Part shown: in pieces, positions 32,856 to 44,959 of the stretch
Numbering within the stretch: the first letter of the stretch is position 1
How the letters are laid out: each line of letters begins with the position of its first letter
Source: Icerya purchasi
Taxonomy: Eukaryota > Arthropoda > Insecta > Hemiptera > Monophlebidae
DNA length: 64,000 nt
NCBI GenBank assembly: GCA_039619475.1
Contig: CM077116.1
Location: 173,257,863 to 173,321,862, forward strand
Direction: 5' to 3'
Made by a program: the position numbers and the translations under genes
Notes under the pieces: model-generated
The model's database searches: none
Told to the model about the DNA's origin: nothing
Seen by the model: the letters and a program-made list of their open reading frames with translations, nothing else

Positions 32856-34896
32856 TAAAATTGGTAAAATAATTTCAGCAATAATATATTGAACAATTTA
32901 ATGAAACATTCACTATGGTAAGAAAAAATTCAGATTGTATTCATTTAAATAATATTTCAAAAGAATTGAAGATTATTTAACGAAAAAAGAATTGGAAATA
33001 AACTGTGCCATTAACGGAATAGTATTTGCGTTCGAAGCAGAGTCAGTTACAATATATGTATCAGTTTTTGTTCTAATAAGAGACAGATATTACAATATAT
33101 ATATATATATATATCAGGTTTTTGTTGTAGATAATCCTATCAAAGCAGGATATAAAAAACTACGACAATATGTATTGTAACTAAATAATCGGTTCTTGTA
33201 AATATGCCAAATTAGTTCTTGGAAATGACTCTAGAGCGATTTTGATAAAAATTCACAAATTCCGGGGTTCAGAAATCAACTGTTCTAGACAAAAAAAAAA
33301 AACCCTGCTCCTGTTAGGGATCAAATATGCCTTTGGGGTGCAATAAAAAGTATAAATTTGACAATTCGCTCATTTACCGATTTAATAGGAAATTGAAAAT
33401 TCGCGATGAAATAAAATCATTTACGATTTTAAATGTTGCAAAAAAAAAAAAAATTAAAATACGAAAAATAAACTTAAGCAGTTGTAACTTTCGCATTGTT
33501 TCGTCTTATTGTTGTTTTTTTAAATGTTCGTAAAACGTACTTTGACCGATCTGCAACTTATCGGAGCACTAACAGGTACCGAGGAGGCGCGTATAGATAA
33601 CTGTCTGTTTCGCAATTCGCATTAATTCCCGGCAAAAATTTCGAAACGAAAAGTTTAATAACGGAGCAGTAACGGTAAATAGAAAAGGAGCGGCAATCGG
33701 AATAAAAGAGCAAGATAACGGTTTGAAGAATTTTTAAACGGAAGCAAAAACCGTAACAAGAGCAGCGAAAACGCGGGACGCGGAACAGCGACACAAAAGA
33801 AGGGAAGGGTAAGAGCGCGATTTTTGGAAACGGTGTCATTAGTTTAACCGAGTAATTAATCTGGTTGTTGCGGTTGGCATTTTGCATTAATGCTAAATAA
33901 CGAAAAAATTTAAACAGTTTCCCCCCCCCCGTTGCCTGCGCAACAACGCCTCTCGCTCCCGCTCGCTGTGTATCCGCCGTGCGAAAATTCGAGCCATTTT
34001 TTAACCGGCATTTTTTCACTCAGCGTTTTAGCTGTTCCTTTTTTTGAAATCGCAGTAACATTTTTATCTGGAACGTTTCTTTCGATAAAACAACAGCGAT
34101 TTGTTTACTTTTCTTTCAAATAACGGCAAAGTTTTCCACCATAGCTCCAGTCTAAAATGTGTGCCCTTATCTGCAAGCAAACTCCAACAGTTCGTGACAT
34201 TTCTGAACAGGGCTCCGCGCTCGCAGCACTCCTTCGTCTAACCCCGTCTTTTCTTTCCTTTATTCGGCGAAAGCATCGCGCGACCAGTTACCAGTTTACA
34301 GTTTACAGTTTTTTTTCCCGCTCGGCGCAAAAGTCGTATAGCTCGAATTTTATTTTCTTTTCGTATTCCGCAAAAAGCCTTTCTTCCACTTCCTCACTTG
34401 TTCGCTCTCAGCAAAAAGGACACGTTCTCATAGATATTAAATAACTGTTGTTGTTATAAGTGAATAAATTATTTGCAACGAATTTCCCCCGGCAACGTTA
34501 ACAACAATAAAAACCAAAAAGAAAAAAAAAACCCACCGAACAACGTGATTTTTAAATGCAAAACAAAAACTTTTCTTTTTAGCGCAGAATTACAGAAGCA
34601 CGATATAATCCAGTCGGCTACAACGTTCCCTGCCGAAGAATTAGCGGTCAGCACAGATCGAATAAATTATTACACTTCCGCGTCTAAATCTGTCATCGCC
34701 GATGTCACCAAAAGTACTAATTAGTAACCGTATCGATGTGCACCGTAATCGTTCGCGATAAAATTAACACTGTTTCTGCGACATTTTTATATTTTTATTT
34801 TAAACCGTTTAAATATTCCTCGAATGTACCAAAGTGTCTAGCTGTTTTTCTAAAATGACGTACAAAAAGTAAATAATCCTTAAAGCATTTTAAGTT
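32856..34896. other. No recognisable gene; CpG-richer stretch at 33.5-34.5 kb
   Basis: No element recognised. From about 33,540 to 34,500 the sequence is visibly richer in CpG than its surroundings and includes a C-run (33,921-33,930). It may be host regulatory or untranslated sequence, but no coding motif supports a gene. ORFs 33558-34019(-) and 34157-34444(+) have no family match. Confidence 0.3.
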
Positions 34897-35629
34897 ACAT
34901 AGGCTGTCGCAAAGAAGATGAGACTAAATTCAGTACAGACAGCCAGCGCTGCCTAACGACTGGAAACGATACTACGATGAATGTTTAATTATCTATCGAT
35001 CGAGCCCCTTGACGAGATCATTTCGTCGAAAATGAGCTGCTGTATATGGCTGTGTAAAAATTAATGCGAACCTCTCCGAGATTTTTAATAACGGAAAAAT
35101 AATGAATGAAATGATATCAATTTTTACTCGGAATCATTACTAGTAAGTAATCAAACATATTCTCCCTCATTCGCCATTTCACCCAGACCTAACGTCATAC
35201 GACTTTTGACTTTTCCCGCAGCTTAAGTCCTATGCGGTTTGCAACTTTACACAGAAGTTGTCGAAGGTGTCTTTCATATGACAATACCTGAGGATGAACT
35301 ATAAAAAAAGGTTCACTAAATGGTAAAATGGTCGCATGTTTAACTGTAAAGGGAGGTTTATTTTGAAAAAGACGTTTGATCACTTACCGTTAATGATTCC
35401 GAATAGAAATTGGTATATTTCATTCATTCGGTTATTAAAAATCTTGGAGGGATTCGCATTAATTTTTAAAGCTTTACAACAGGAGCTTATTTTCAACGAA
35501 ATAATCTTATCAAGCGCTTAATCGATAGATAATTAAAAACATTCATCCTAGTATGTTTTTGAGTCGGCAGGTAGCGCTGGCGGTCTATATGGAATTTAGT
35601 CTTACCTTCTTCGCGACGACAGCCTATGT
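34897..35629. mobile_element. MITE with ~270-bp terminal inverted repeats
   Basis: The left end ACATAGGCTGTCGC (34897 on) is the reverse complement of the right end AGCCTATGT (ending 35629). The arms match, with small indels, for about 270 bp: shared blocks include AGACTAAATTC, GCCAGCGCT, TTAATTATCTATCGAT, AAAAATTAATGCGAA, GATTTTTAATAAC and CGGAATCATTA. The remaining ~200 bp form the loop. TA dinucleotides border both ends, as expected for Tc1/mariner-type targets. No transposase is encoded. The 5' ends of the arms agree best, so it is probably one unit. Confidence 0.8.
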
Positions 35630-35704
35630 ATATGTACATACATAGTACCTGCTTCGTTCGGTATTTTTTTTTTTTTTTTGTAATTTCTTAACTTTATTTT
35701 TTTA

Positions 35705-36050
35705 GTCATCGCGATAGCCTAGTTGCTAGAGCGCTTGACTTCCGTTGCGGAGGTCACGGGTTCGATCCTAAGCGACGACAGAACTTATTACAAGAATTAA
35801 ATAAATAATCGTTAATAATCATGTGGAAGGCAATGGCAAACCACCACGTACAGTACACAGCAGACACACTTGTATATCGATAAATCAAACGATTACTAAT
35901 CCGTTCCGAATGTAGTCTTGCGTGTGTACACATTCGTACTGCATATAATAATTGCCTGGTACACTATGCCTGTGTCTGTACAGCTGAAATGTACGAATAG
36001 GTAGTCGCCGACGCTCAGGAATTAAGTATGGCACTATAAAGAGAACTTAA
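35705..36050 (+). mobile_element. tRNA-derived SINE
   Basis: The head (about 35708-35785) has a tRNA-like layout: A-box-like TAGCCTAGTTGCTAGAGCGC, then a B box GGTTCGATCC at 35759-35768. The T-arm stem and the anticodon loop are poor, so it is not a working tRNA gene. The body contains GGAAGGCAATGGCAAACCACC-like sequence (35825-35845), a motif I recall in other animal tRNA-SINEs. The 3' end (about 36,050) is uncertain; no clear target duplication found. Confidence 0.65.
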
Positions 36051-37039
36051 TTTTAATCTTATACATATTCACAAAACACAAAATATTTTAAAACTAATTT
36101 ATGAACACATTTATGAATTTAAAGCCTCTTTCCATACAACTTTGCTTTTCAATACTGAACGCAACAAAAATGTAGAAGTACTTCGAATTCACTTTCCGGA
36201 CCGTTGGAAAATTTTTTCAGTGATTGCACGCGTTGATTTTTATGAGAATATTTCTATATATTTTTTATTAGAAAAATTATATTTTAGGTATATAGGGTCG
36301 TCGTCAGCTTTATCTCTATCGGGGTTTATTCGTTATAAAAACAAATAAAAAGCGTCTTGTAATTTTACCTGTGATCAGTTGTTTTCCAACCAATTGGAAA
36401 AAAATTTCAACTAAATCACTGCGAAATATAATAATAAAGGTATACTGCACATACGGGGATTTTTACAATGTGCACAACATATTCTCAGTAATTCACTTTC
36501 ACAAAAACAAATATATAAATACGCAAAACATTTAATATCTGCATATAAATAGGAAAAGTCCTCCTTTGTTTATTAACCAATTTCCTTTTTCTTTTTTTGT
36601 TTAGTAGCTATTATAAAGCAGGTTTTTTTTCTTATTTAAATATAAAATGAATACAAAAAAATAAAATATGAGCTGTTTGTTACGATATTTTCGATTCATT
36701 TATTTTTTGTTTTTTTTTTTTTTGTTGCGTGATTTTCGAACTGCTTTTTGTGACCGCCCGCTGATCGGCTGAGAGCCAAGACCGATGCCTTTTTTTGCCT
36801 ATTCGTTCCTCGCCGTTTCCAGGTATCTGGAATTACGCGCTCGCCTGTTTTGCCTAACGTATGTTTTATCGCTTTGCACTACCAGTATTGACGTCACCGC
36901 CCTGTACACGATAATCAACGACGTTCGAAAATCAAAAATAAGTCGAAAGATAGCACCGCTAACCAAATATTAAAAATCATTTAAAACTCGCGAAACCGAA
37001 TTTTGCCATGGATTAGACCTTGACAAATCGATTTATTGG
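36051..37039. other. No recognisable feature
   Basis: A+T-rich; a T-rich run at 36,700-36,723. The GC-richer patch at 36,750-36,950 encodes nothing recognisable. Confidence 0.35.
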
Positions 37040-37122
37040 CTCAAAATACCCCTAGTGTGCAAATTTCATCCAAATCGTTAGAGCTGTTTCCGAGATAGGC
37101 GAAGTAAATTTATATATAAGAG

Positions 37123-37160
<38 letters not shown>
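37040..37160 (+). repeat. Dispersed 3'-tail-like repeat ending in (TA)n
   Basis: GTGCAAATTTCATCCAAATC, then GTTAGAGCTGTTTCCGAGAT and a (TA)n run (37,126-37,157). Sequence of the form CAAATTTCATCnAAATCG followed by short tandem repeats commonly ends RTE-like and other insect elements. No coding part is visible upstream. Confidence 0.45.
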
Positions 37161-37161
<1 letters not shown>

Positions 37162-37234
37162 ACAAGAATTGTTCGTTTAAAGATATTAGATATACATATA
37201 TATGTATGCATATAAACTATTTTTTTCTTTTTTA

Positions 37235-37370
37235 AAATACCGACTTCAAAATTTATTATAAAAATTTAATAGAAATGATCTAAAAAGTAAAAAAAAAAAA
37301 AATTTAATAAAAATGCACTAAAAGTAATAATTACTTCCGATAAGAAAATATATTTCAGAGTGATATAACT
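37235..37370 (+). repeat. Dispersed ACCGACTTC repeat, copy 2
   Basis: ACCGACTTCAAAATTTATTA followed by AATAAAAATGCACTAAAA and AAGTAATAATTAC. A reversed, diverged copy is at about 58,310-58,395 (AACGCACTAAAAAGTAAAAA on the minus strand). Confidence 0.55.
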
Positions 37371-37389
37371 TAGATTTTATCATAATTCT

Positions 37390-38520
37390 GATACAACATT
37401 TCTTTGACAACGCTTCTCCCTGGAATCCACAAATTCAAACTTTCAAAAGCAAATGCTTTAAGAAGGTTAATCTTTTAAAAAAACTAGCTCATACTTCATA
37501 CGGATCCGATAGATCCACACTTTTGAAGCTCTGTCACACCCTTATCCGACCAATAATCGACTACGGTTCACCTTTGTATGTATTCGCTTGTCAATCTCGG
37601 TTCGACTCACTGAATACCGTTCACAATACATGCCTGAGATTAGTCACAGGCACCTTTCGAACAACTCCTACTGACAGCCTTTAAAGCGAATCGTCAGAAC
37701 CTCCATTAAACATTCGAAGACATTTTATCTCCATAAATAATATTTTCAACATCCTCGCAAATCCCAACTTCAATAGCCCTCTCTATTTCATAATTCCTTT
37801 CAACCCCTTCTCTCGCAACAATGACGATCTTCTAAAATCAATTATCCTAAAGAACACCAATATTCAACACTTTCCCATCAATATCAATCCACCCTGGTCC
37901 TCATATACTCCGAAGATAGATCTGTCACTCACTCACTTGGATAAATCCCAATCGAATCCTCTCATCTATAATAGTCACTTCAACAACCTCCTTACCAAAT
38001 ATCCAATTTTTTTCAAAATATACATTGACGGCTCCAAATCAAGCAGATGCTCGATTATTCACAATCACAATGAAATACCATTTCCACTACTTCCACATTT
38101 TACAGTCCTCTTGACCGAACTTTACACTCTCAAATAAACCACAAACTACTCTATGCATCTCTCATCAAACAATACTCTAATTCTAACAGACTCATTGTCA
38201 GCACTCCCTACAGTCCAAAACTATCATAAACAGAAACAACATCCTATTTCCCAAGAAATAGCAAGTACTCTGTCATCATCTCACAAAGACATCCTCTTCT
38301 GCTGGATACTATCCCATTGCAACATCCATCAAAATGAGAAAGCAGACGAAATAGCAAAATTGTCCTTGACCACCTCACCAATTCCAAACGTATCAATTCC
38401 TCTTTCAGACCTGTAAATATCTAGTAAATCCTTCCAACAATACTGGAATCATAACCTAGACACAACTAAAAACCATAAAGAAGACTATAGATATTTGGCC
38501 AACTTCTTATCAAGAATCTA
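37390..38520 (+). mobile_element. LINE-E: RT thumb and RNase H of an I-like element
   Basis: Plus strand. Across frame changes: FKKVNLLKKLAHTSYGSD, LKLCHTLIRPIIDYGSPLYV (thumb), and NTVHNTCLRLVTGTFRTTP. RNase H follows: FFKIYIDGSKSSR (37937-38137), ELYTL, then the open frame 38153-38416 with LILTDSLSALPTV and ILFCWILSHCNIHQNEKADE. The Asp and Glu motifs are all visible. It is truncated at both ends; LINE-C copy 1 begins right after it. Related RNase H arrangement suggests an I-like clade, but it is a different family from LINE-A and LINE-F. Confidence 0.8.
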
Positions 38521-38726
38521 GAAAAAACGAAGTCGTATTATTCAGAATTCGCCCAATAACAATTACATCTGTAATAGCTAAAATATTAGAACATTACACT
38601 GACAAACATTTAAGTACTTATGTGGAAAAGAACAACTTACTCTATGAAAATCAACACGGTTTTTGAGAAAAAAGATGTACGATAACATTACTAAAAACGA
38701 TTGTGTAAATATAAGATAAATATGGG

Positions 38727-38912
38727 GTCCAGCCGCTGTGAGGTCCAAACTACAAGACCTCGACCTGATCGCGGCCCATGCGCCTGTGATTGCACAAACC
38801 AGGGCCGCAAATCGTCAGGGGTCCAGGGGCTTAGGGTCAAGCGCAGTTCTTTTTTCTCTTTTTCCTTTTCTTTTTGTTAAATATATATATACAAATTGAA
38901 AAAAAAATAAAA
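38727..38912 (+). mobile_element. 186-bp structured retroposon with 9-bp target duplication
   Basis: AAATATGGG occurs at 38718-38726 and 38913-38921, flanking 186 bp that is absent from LINE-C copy 2. The insert ends in an A-rich tail (about 38,900-38,912), so it was retroposed. Its head is GC-rich: CCTGA..GCGGCCC (38764-38777) can pair with GGGCCGC..TCAGG (38802-38819). GGGTCAAGCGC at 38834-38844 matches 9 of 11 positions of the pol III B box. A clear A box was not found. It could be a SINE or a retroposed small RNA; I do not recognise the family. Confidence 0.75.
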
Positions 38913-40370
38913 AAATATGGGACTATCCATAGGGAACCTGTTTCTAATTACATTTATTGCCCTATCTAAAGCGTTTAACTTAGTTGACCACATGAATTAC
39001 TGATTAAGGACTTGGAAAATTTGGGCATTAAAAATAATCAACTAAAGTTGATTTAAGAATTATATAAAAAATAGGAATAGTAAAAATCACAGGGAATAAA
39101 AGTAATAAAAAAACCGTTCAATGCAGAGTAGGTCAGGGCACCGTATTAGCCCTTATTTTCTTCTTAATTTACACTAACTCGGTACGTAAGCATATTAAAA
39201 ATGCAAAGCTACATACGATTGCCGAGCACAAAAATGTAGAGATGGAGAAAAAATTATTACAAGAGGATATAGATAATTTTAGTAAACGGGCACATGATAG
39301 GAGGAAATGTAAATTACTGCACATGATAGGAGGTAAATGTAAATTACTGTACATTCGGAACAGTACTAAATATGATACGCGATTCGCGAATTACTCTCCA
39401 TAATAATGATTGCATACATGAACTTCGTATAAATAACAATACCCATTTATGTTTTTGTCCACCGCGCTTGAGAACGTAAACGATTTGAAATATCTTTGTA
39501 TGTATATCGGAAAAAAACACATTCAAAGTTTAATTTCGAAAATAAGACAGTCAATTCCAGCTTTATATAAAATCAAAACCGGTTGTAGCATATCGCAGAC
39601 TACATATATACTATAGTTCAATAATAATGTCTAGAATTTTATGTGGAATTCAAATATGGGGTGAAGATAAAAAAATGGAAATAAATAGAATAAATAAAAT
39701 ACAAAAAAGGTTTTCGAAACTTATATTCCCCTATTGGAAGTAAAGCGACTCCTGATCAACATGATGGAAGGAAATCAACAAAATATCTCTCAAGATGTAC
39801 TATTTCTATTATAGATTACTAGAATTTAAAGTCAGTAATATTCAGTGTTGAAGAACTGTTCCACACAGCAAAGGATAGGGGTTGCCTACAAATAATTAAT
39901 CAAGCTTGCCATCAGATGAGCCTAAGATCGAGAACGGTCATGGCACCGAAAGAAGAAATATAAAATTACCATCCAGGCAAAAAATTCGGTTAACAAGAAA
40001 CCAAAGCAATACATATTACATCTATCCTCGAGACGTAAATTTATGAATTGATAACACTGATGATTCCGTTTTAATCGGATTATAATTAGTACAATTCCCA
40101 ATCATATATTAAACGAGAAAAAAAAGGAAGTAGGGAAATGACTGAAAGAGTGGGTGTAAAGAATAAAATCCAATATACGTCTCGAATCTTTCTACTTTAT
40201 TATGTTCATTTAATGTTATCTATTTATTTATTTGTTCTCGTTCTTTCCTGTTTCCTTTCTCTGTCATTTCCCTTTAAAATGAGATCAGGTTTTTTTGATT
40301 TAAAGATATTTAGCTGCCCTCATTCAGTATGCAGATGACTATTTACGGCGTCTGTACGTATCTGCCTGTG

Positions 40371-41072
<702 letters not shown>

Positions 41073-41269
41073 CATATATATACAAACTTGTACTATGTTA
41101 TAATAATCTTAGGTTGACTAATATTACGATTTATGGAATAAGTTAAAATAGTTTGTAATTTTGTGTCTTGAATAAACGTTAATAAGAGAGTGGCATACTT
41201 GTGCCCTGTGAGACTCACAACTTATTCTTAAAAATAAAACAAAAAAAAAAAGAAGAAAAAAAGTGAAAC

Positions 41270-42815
41270 TAAATCCATGTTTCGCTACATACTATATGTT
41301 GAATTCAGAGTGTAGTAGTAGCATCTGCTTGTGCAAACTGTCAGTATTCCTCATTTGTGTTGTCAATTCCATAAACTCTTCTGCAATCGTTGAGATCCTT
41401 TAAGCACATTTGTAGTTGGGAAGAGGAATCAGAAATGCAAATAGATGTGTTTGTTTTCCAAACAGTTTTAAACTTTTGATTCAGATCGAAATGCGGAGAA
41501 ACTAAGTGAGTCAAATTTGTCTCGAACTGGGAAATTTCGCAATATCGTTTCGATGGCGATGCGTCTTTCTAGAATCTTAAGGTGAGGATGCGTCTCAGCT
41601 CTAATTTGTCCCTTAGAGAATTGTATCAGTGAAGGCCGAAGTGCGCAAACTGACGGCTGAACAGGGTATTTGTCCGCTACGTGACTTTGTTAAAATTTAA
41701 TCTTTTCAACTTCTGGACGGCGTTTGATCGTTCGATATTAATTCTTAATGGCTTTCGTTCGTTTGTCTATCTGTGGTAGCTTCTTAATTTCTGTAATCAT
41801 TAGCAGTATTCACATCGTTGCGGCACGTTTTTCTTTCTAGTCGCCGAATGTATAGTATATATTTTCCGCTTGTAACACCTGGGGATTGATTCGTTCATTT
41901 GTTTTATACGTATCTTTAACAGATTAATTCTTTTGCGCATTCTATTTCCTAGTGCTTCGCGACAGCTGCTAGACACTCACCGAGTGATCGGGGTTTTCAT
42001 GAAGGATGCTGTGGTCCGCAGCACGGTTATGCAAACAAATTTTATGTTTTCTTCTGTTTCTTTAAATGAAGTCCTATAAATAAGCGTAATGCTGGCCGGA
42101 GAAAAAAAAGGTAGCCTCGAAGTTCATTGATCGCGAAAACGTTCAAGTAACAATCCAGCATATGCATATATTCGATCGGCTCATTTCATATAGTAACTAT
42201 AGAGAATTTTTTCTTGCAAAATAAAAAAAAAGACATTTTTACCGGTTTCTGAGACAGGGACGAAACTTAACGTTTTCAACGTTTAAAATGTAAATTAGAC
42301 GTTAGCTGCGCTGTGATTTACCTGCTAAATAGAAGTGTTAAGATTTTGATAAATGATCATCGAGGGCTGATATGTGTTACAGTGACTATTTTAAAACAAC
42401 GAAATACTTTTTCGCCATTTAGACCGTACTTGGAAATGAAAAAAACGAAAAAAAAACAACAACAACAAAACACAGAGATGTTTAGTGTGATAAAAGAAAG
42501 AATATATCCCCACAAAGGCACCAATGTTGATTTTAATTTAAACGAAATTCGGCCAATTTAAACCAGTCACGAAGGTAACACAAAAACGTCAATAAACAGA
42601 AAGAGGCTTCCTTTAGATCTTTATCGATAGGATGAGAAGCGAACTACCGGTAGTTTTTTTTATTAACTCATTCCGAGAAACCCTTTAATCAGAAAAAAAA
42701 CAACTTATTCTACGTTTCTATTTGGTTTTTTTTGGGCTTCGAAAATTCAACCCTTACGTGGCGTAAAATCATAACTATTTAACGTTATTTTTGTGTATAA
42801 CGTTGTTTTCATATA
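41270..42815. other. No recognisable feature
   Basis: About 1.5 kb, less A+T-biased near 41,400-41,800, no coding or repeat motif. Possibly host sequence. Confidence 0.4.
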
Positions 42816-43835
42816 TTTTTTTTTTTTTACCCCTTAAATTGTATGTGATGTGTGTAACTACTATGGTCATTACAGTACACACAAGCGAGGGGGGATAATT
42901 TAAATGTGGTGAGTTAAGCCGCTCATTTTAATGAAGGCAATAATCCTGTTGATGGAGATTACCTCATTTGAGAGGGTCTGCCCTATATCTCTGGGTAGGC
43001 CAAGTTGCCTCCGCAACATAGTAAACTTTTGGTAGGTAAGTAGTATGTGGGAAACTGTCGGTACGGTTGTCTGGTTGCAGAAGGGGCATGTAGCCAGAGG
43101 TGGCGTTTTATCAATTATATGTTTGTGCGAAATGGCTGCGTATCTTAAAATCGTATCGGGATGTTCCTTTCGGTGGCCACACCATGATTCAACTGTGGGC
43201 TTAATGGTTCTTAGTGATGTTGTAGCAGCTGCCCATTCAGTTTTCCACTGCTTTTCGCATGTCTTTGATGAGGGTAGCTCCGCGTCCTGTGGCATTGGCG
43301 AGAGCAAGGTAGAACGTGCTGCTTCGTCGACACTCTCATCACCAGGCACTCCAATGTGCCCAGGAACCCACAGCAGCGACACGTGACTATCCATCAACTG
43401 AAATTCGTACAAGTAGTGATATATTTTTATAATTAGCGAGTTGTTGAATTTTTGATTTCTAATCATGTTCAAAGACTGTAGGGAATCAGTAACCAGGAGG
43501 AAATCACTAGCTCTGGTGTGAGTTGTAACGATGTGGTGGAAGCAGTGTGCAATTGCGTACAATTCTGCATCCAATGCGGAACAGGCACCATTGAGTCGAG
43601 TTTCGCATGAGATGTCGTGACCTTCGAATACACAAGCCGCGGGCAGTGGACCTGCCTCGCCGACTGCCTTAGCTCCATCAGTATAGTAAATTAGGTTGTC
43701 TGAGTACTTATTAATTGCCCTAACTGCCACTTCCACTGTAAAGAGAGGACTTGTTGTGTTTGGATGTTGTTTCAGCGAAAAATCAAAACTGGAAAGTGAT
43801 CCAAGGGGGAATAAGGGTATTGGACTTTTCTATTT
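42816..43835 (-). mobile_element. LINE-B copy 4: RNase H, zinc-knuckle, 3' tail
   Basis: Minus strand, tail T-run 42,816-42,828. It is 5'-truncated between RT and RNase H: the sequence begins KSPIPLFPLGSLSSFDFSLK near 43,835 and enters RNase H. The 3' UTR has the same TAACTACTATGGTCATTACA loop as copy 2, but the stem (42839-42850 with 42873-42884) is imperfect. The hairpin is therefore partly decayed here. Confidence 0.85.
42900..43736 (-). pseudogene. LINE-B copy 4 RNase H and zinc-knuckle, long open frame
   Basis: 278 codons without a stop. RNase H motifs are complete: YYTDGAKAVGEA (first Asp), DAELYAIAHCF (Glu), LLVTDSLQSLNMI (Asp), LLWVPGHIGVPGDESVDEAA (fourth block with Asp). The C-terminal domain follows: CEKQWKTEWAAATTSLRTIK, HKHIIDKTPPL, CPFCNQTTVPTVSHILLTY. 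The last knuckle Cys is Tyr here (Cys in copy 2). The stretch around residues 190-205 (WCGHRKEHPDTILRYAA) lost the EPWWPP/LRIGH pattern and looks like two compensating frame changes. It is the best-preserved RNase H in the window. Confidence 0.85.
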
Positions 43836-44299
43836 TTATCCGTTATTTTTCTATACATGTTTTTTAATGTGCGCAAAATAGAAAAGAAAATACTTCTTCG
43901 AATGTTTGTTACTTTCTTCAGAACGTTCTTCTCTCTTCTATTCTCAGATTTTGGGTCTTGATCTTTCTATTCCATACAATGACTCTTATGTTCTCTCATT
44001 TCCTTCCTTGTCAGTTGTTCTTATTCTAGCTTCTTTCATTCAATCAATCTCGTACCAGATTAAAATCTAATATGTTAAGCACCCGCTATTACTTAGATTC
44101 CTTTGGTTGATTGGGCTGTTGCTCTTCATTAGCGTACACACACAAAAAAAAAAAAGAAAAAATTATCACAATATTCTTATGTATATTATTCTGAAATAAA
44201 TCAGTTTTTATTTGCTTTTTAATATATTTTTCTTAAATTCCAGAGCAATTCTTGAAATCGGTATTTCAATTTTTAGTATAAATATTTCTTAGCGATAAT
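43836..44299. other. No recognisable feature
   Basis: A+T-rich, T/C-rich between 43,900 and 44,050; an A-run near 44,145. Confidence 0.4.
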
Positions 44300-44895
44300 T
44301 AGACCCGGATTAAGTGTATGATAGGCCAGGGGCTACGGAAATATTAGGGGCCCTTTTCGGAAGTGACAAAATTATCACTTTTATATAATAATTAAATTTT
44401 CTTTAATTTAATTTAATTATATTATTTTGAATTACGAATTATTAATGTAAACAAAACTAAAGATCATATAGGCAGTGAGTATAATTTTCGATGCCAAAAA
44501 AAAACAAAAAAAAACATATATATATATATATATATAGTATAATTTTAAACAATGATTTTTTTTTTTTTTTGTAAATTCTTGTATAATATCGTTAAAATCT
44601 ACTGAACGGAGAAAATCTGTTTCGATCATTGATCTTGATAATGCCGATAATCTATCATCTAGCATGGTTGATCTGTACATCTTTATTATTCTTTTTAATA
44701 TTGAAAAAGATCTTTCCGCCTCACAATTTGTTATCTGAATAGTTTCAAATATTCTATATGCAATATAAATGTTTGGAAAAACATCTATTATTGTACGTTT
44801 AACTATCCATGTCTGAGGTGAAAGCCCTTGGGGGCCCTTTATAAGGCGGTGCCCGAGGCTGCAGCCCCCCTAGCTCTTCCCTAAATCCAGGCCTG
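44300..44895 (-). mobile_element. hAT transposon remnant (internal deletion derivative)
   Basis: The left end TAGACCCGGATTAAG and the reverse complement of the right end CAGGCCTGGATTTAG match at 11 of 15 positions, both next to GC-rich GGGGCCC runs. Flanking 8-mers GCGATAAT (44292-44299) and GTTGTAAT (44896-44903) match at 5 of 8, a possible decayed 8-bp duplication typical of hAT. Inside, the minus strand keeps a hAT dimerisation domain. A (TA)n tract (44,518-44,535) and A/T-runs lie inside. Confidence 0.7.
44565..44820 (-). pseudogene. hAT (ZMYM1-like) C-terminal dimerisation domain
   Basis: Minus strand reading: TWIVKRTIIDVFPNIYIAYR, IFETIQITNCEAERSFSILK, RIIKMYRSTMLDDRLSALSR, SMIETDFLRSVDFNDIIQEF. 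The NCEAERSFSxLKxIKxxxRSTM...RLxxL core is the hAT dimerisation motif, in the form seen in ZMYM1-like hAT proteins. The rest of the transposase (zinc finger, RNase H-like core) is missing. Frames change upstream of the ATG at 44,680. Confidence 0.75.
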
Positions 44896-44959
44896 GTTGT
44901 AATATAGATAGTCCGACTACTTTCGGTACTTTATAAACACCCATGTATTGGTTCAGGAG

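Noticed and set aside
33558..34019. 153-codon minus-strand ORF as a host gene
   Set aside because: No domain, no splice or start context, low-complexity composition; kept only as a CpG-rich region of interest.
35708..35785. Functional tRNA gene
   Set aside because: B box is good, but the T-arm and anticodon loop do not fold properly and the region continues into a SINE body.
43045..43386. 113-codon plus-strand ORF
   Set aside because: Antisense of the LINE-B copy 4 RNase H frame, which has clear catalytic motifs.
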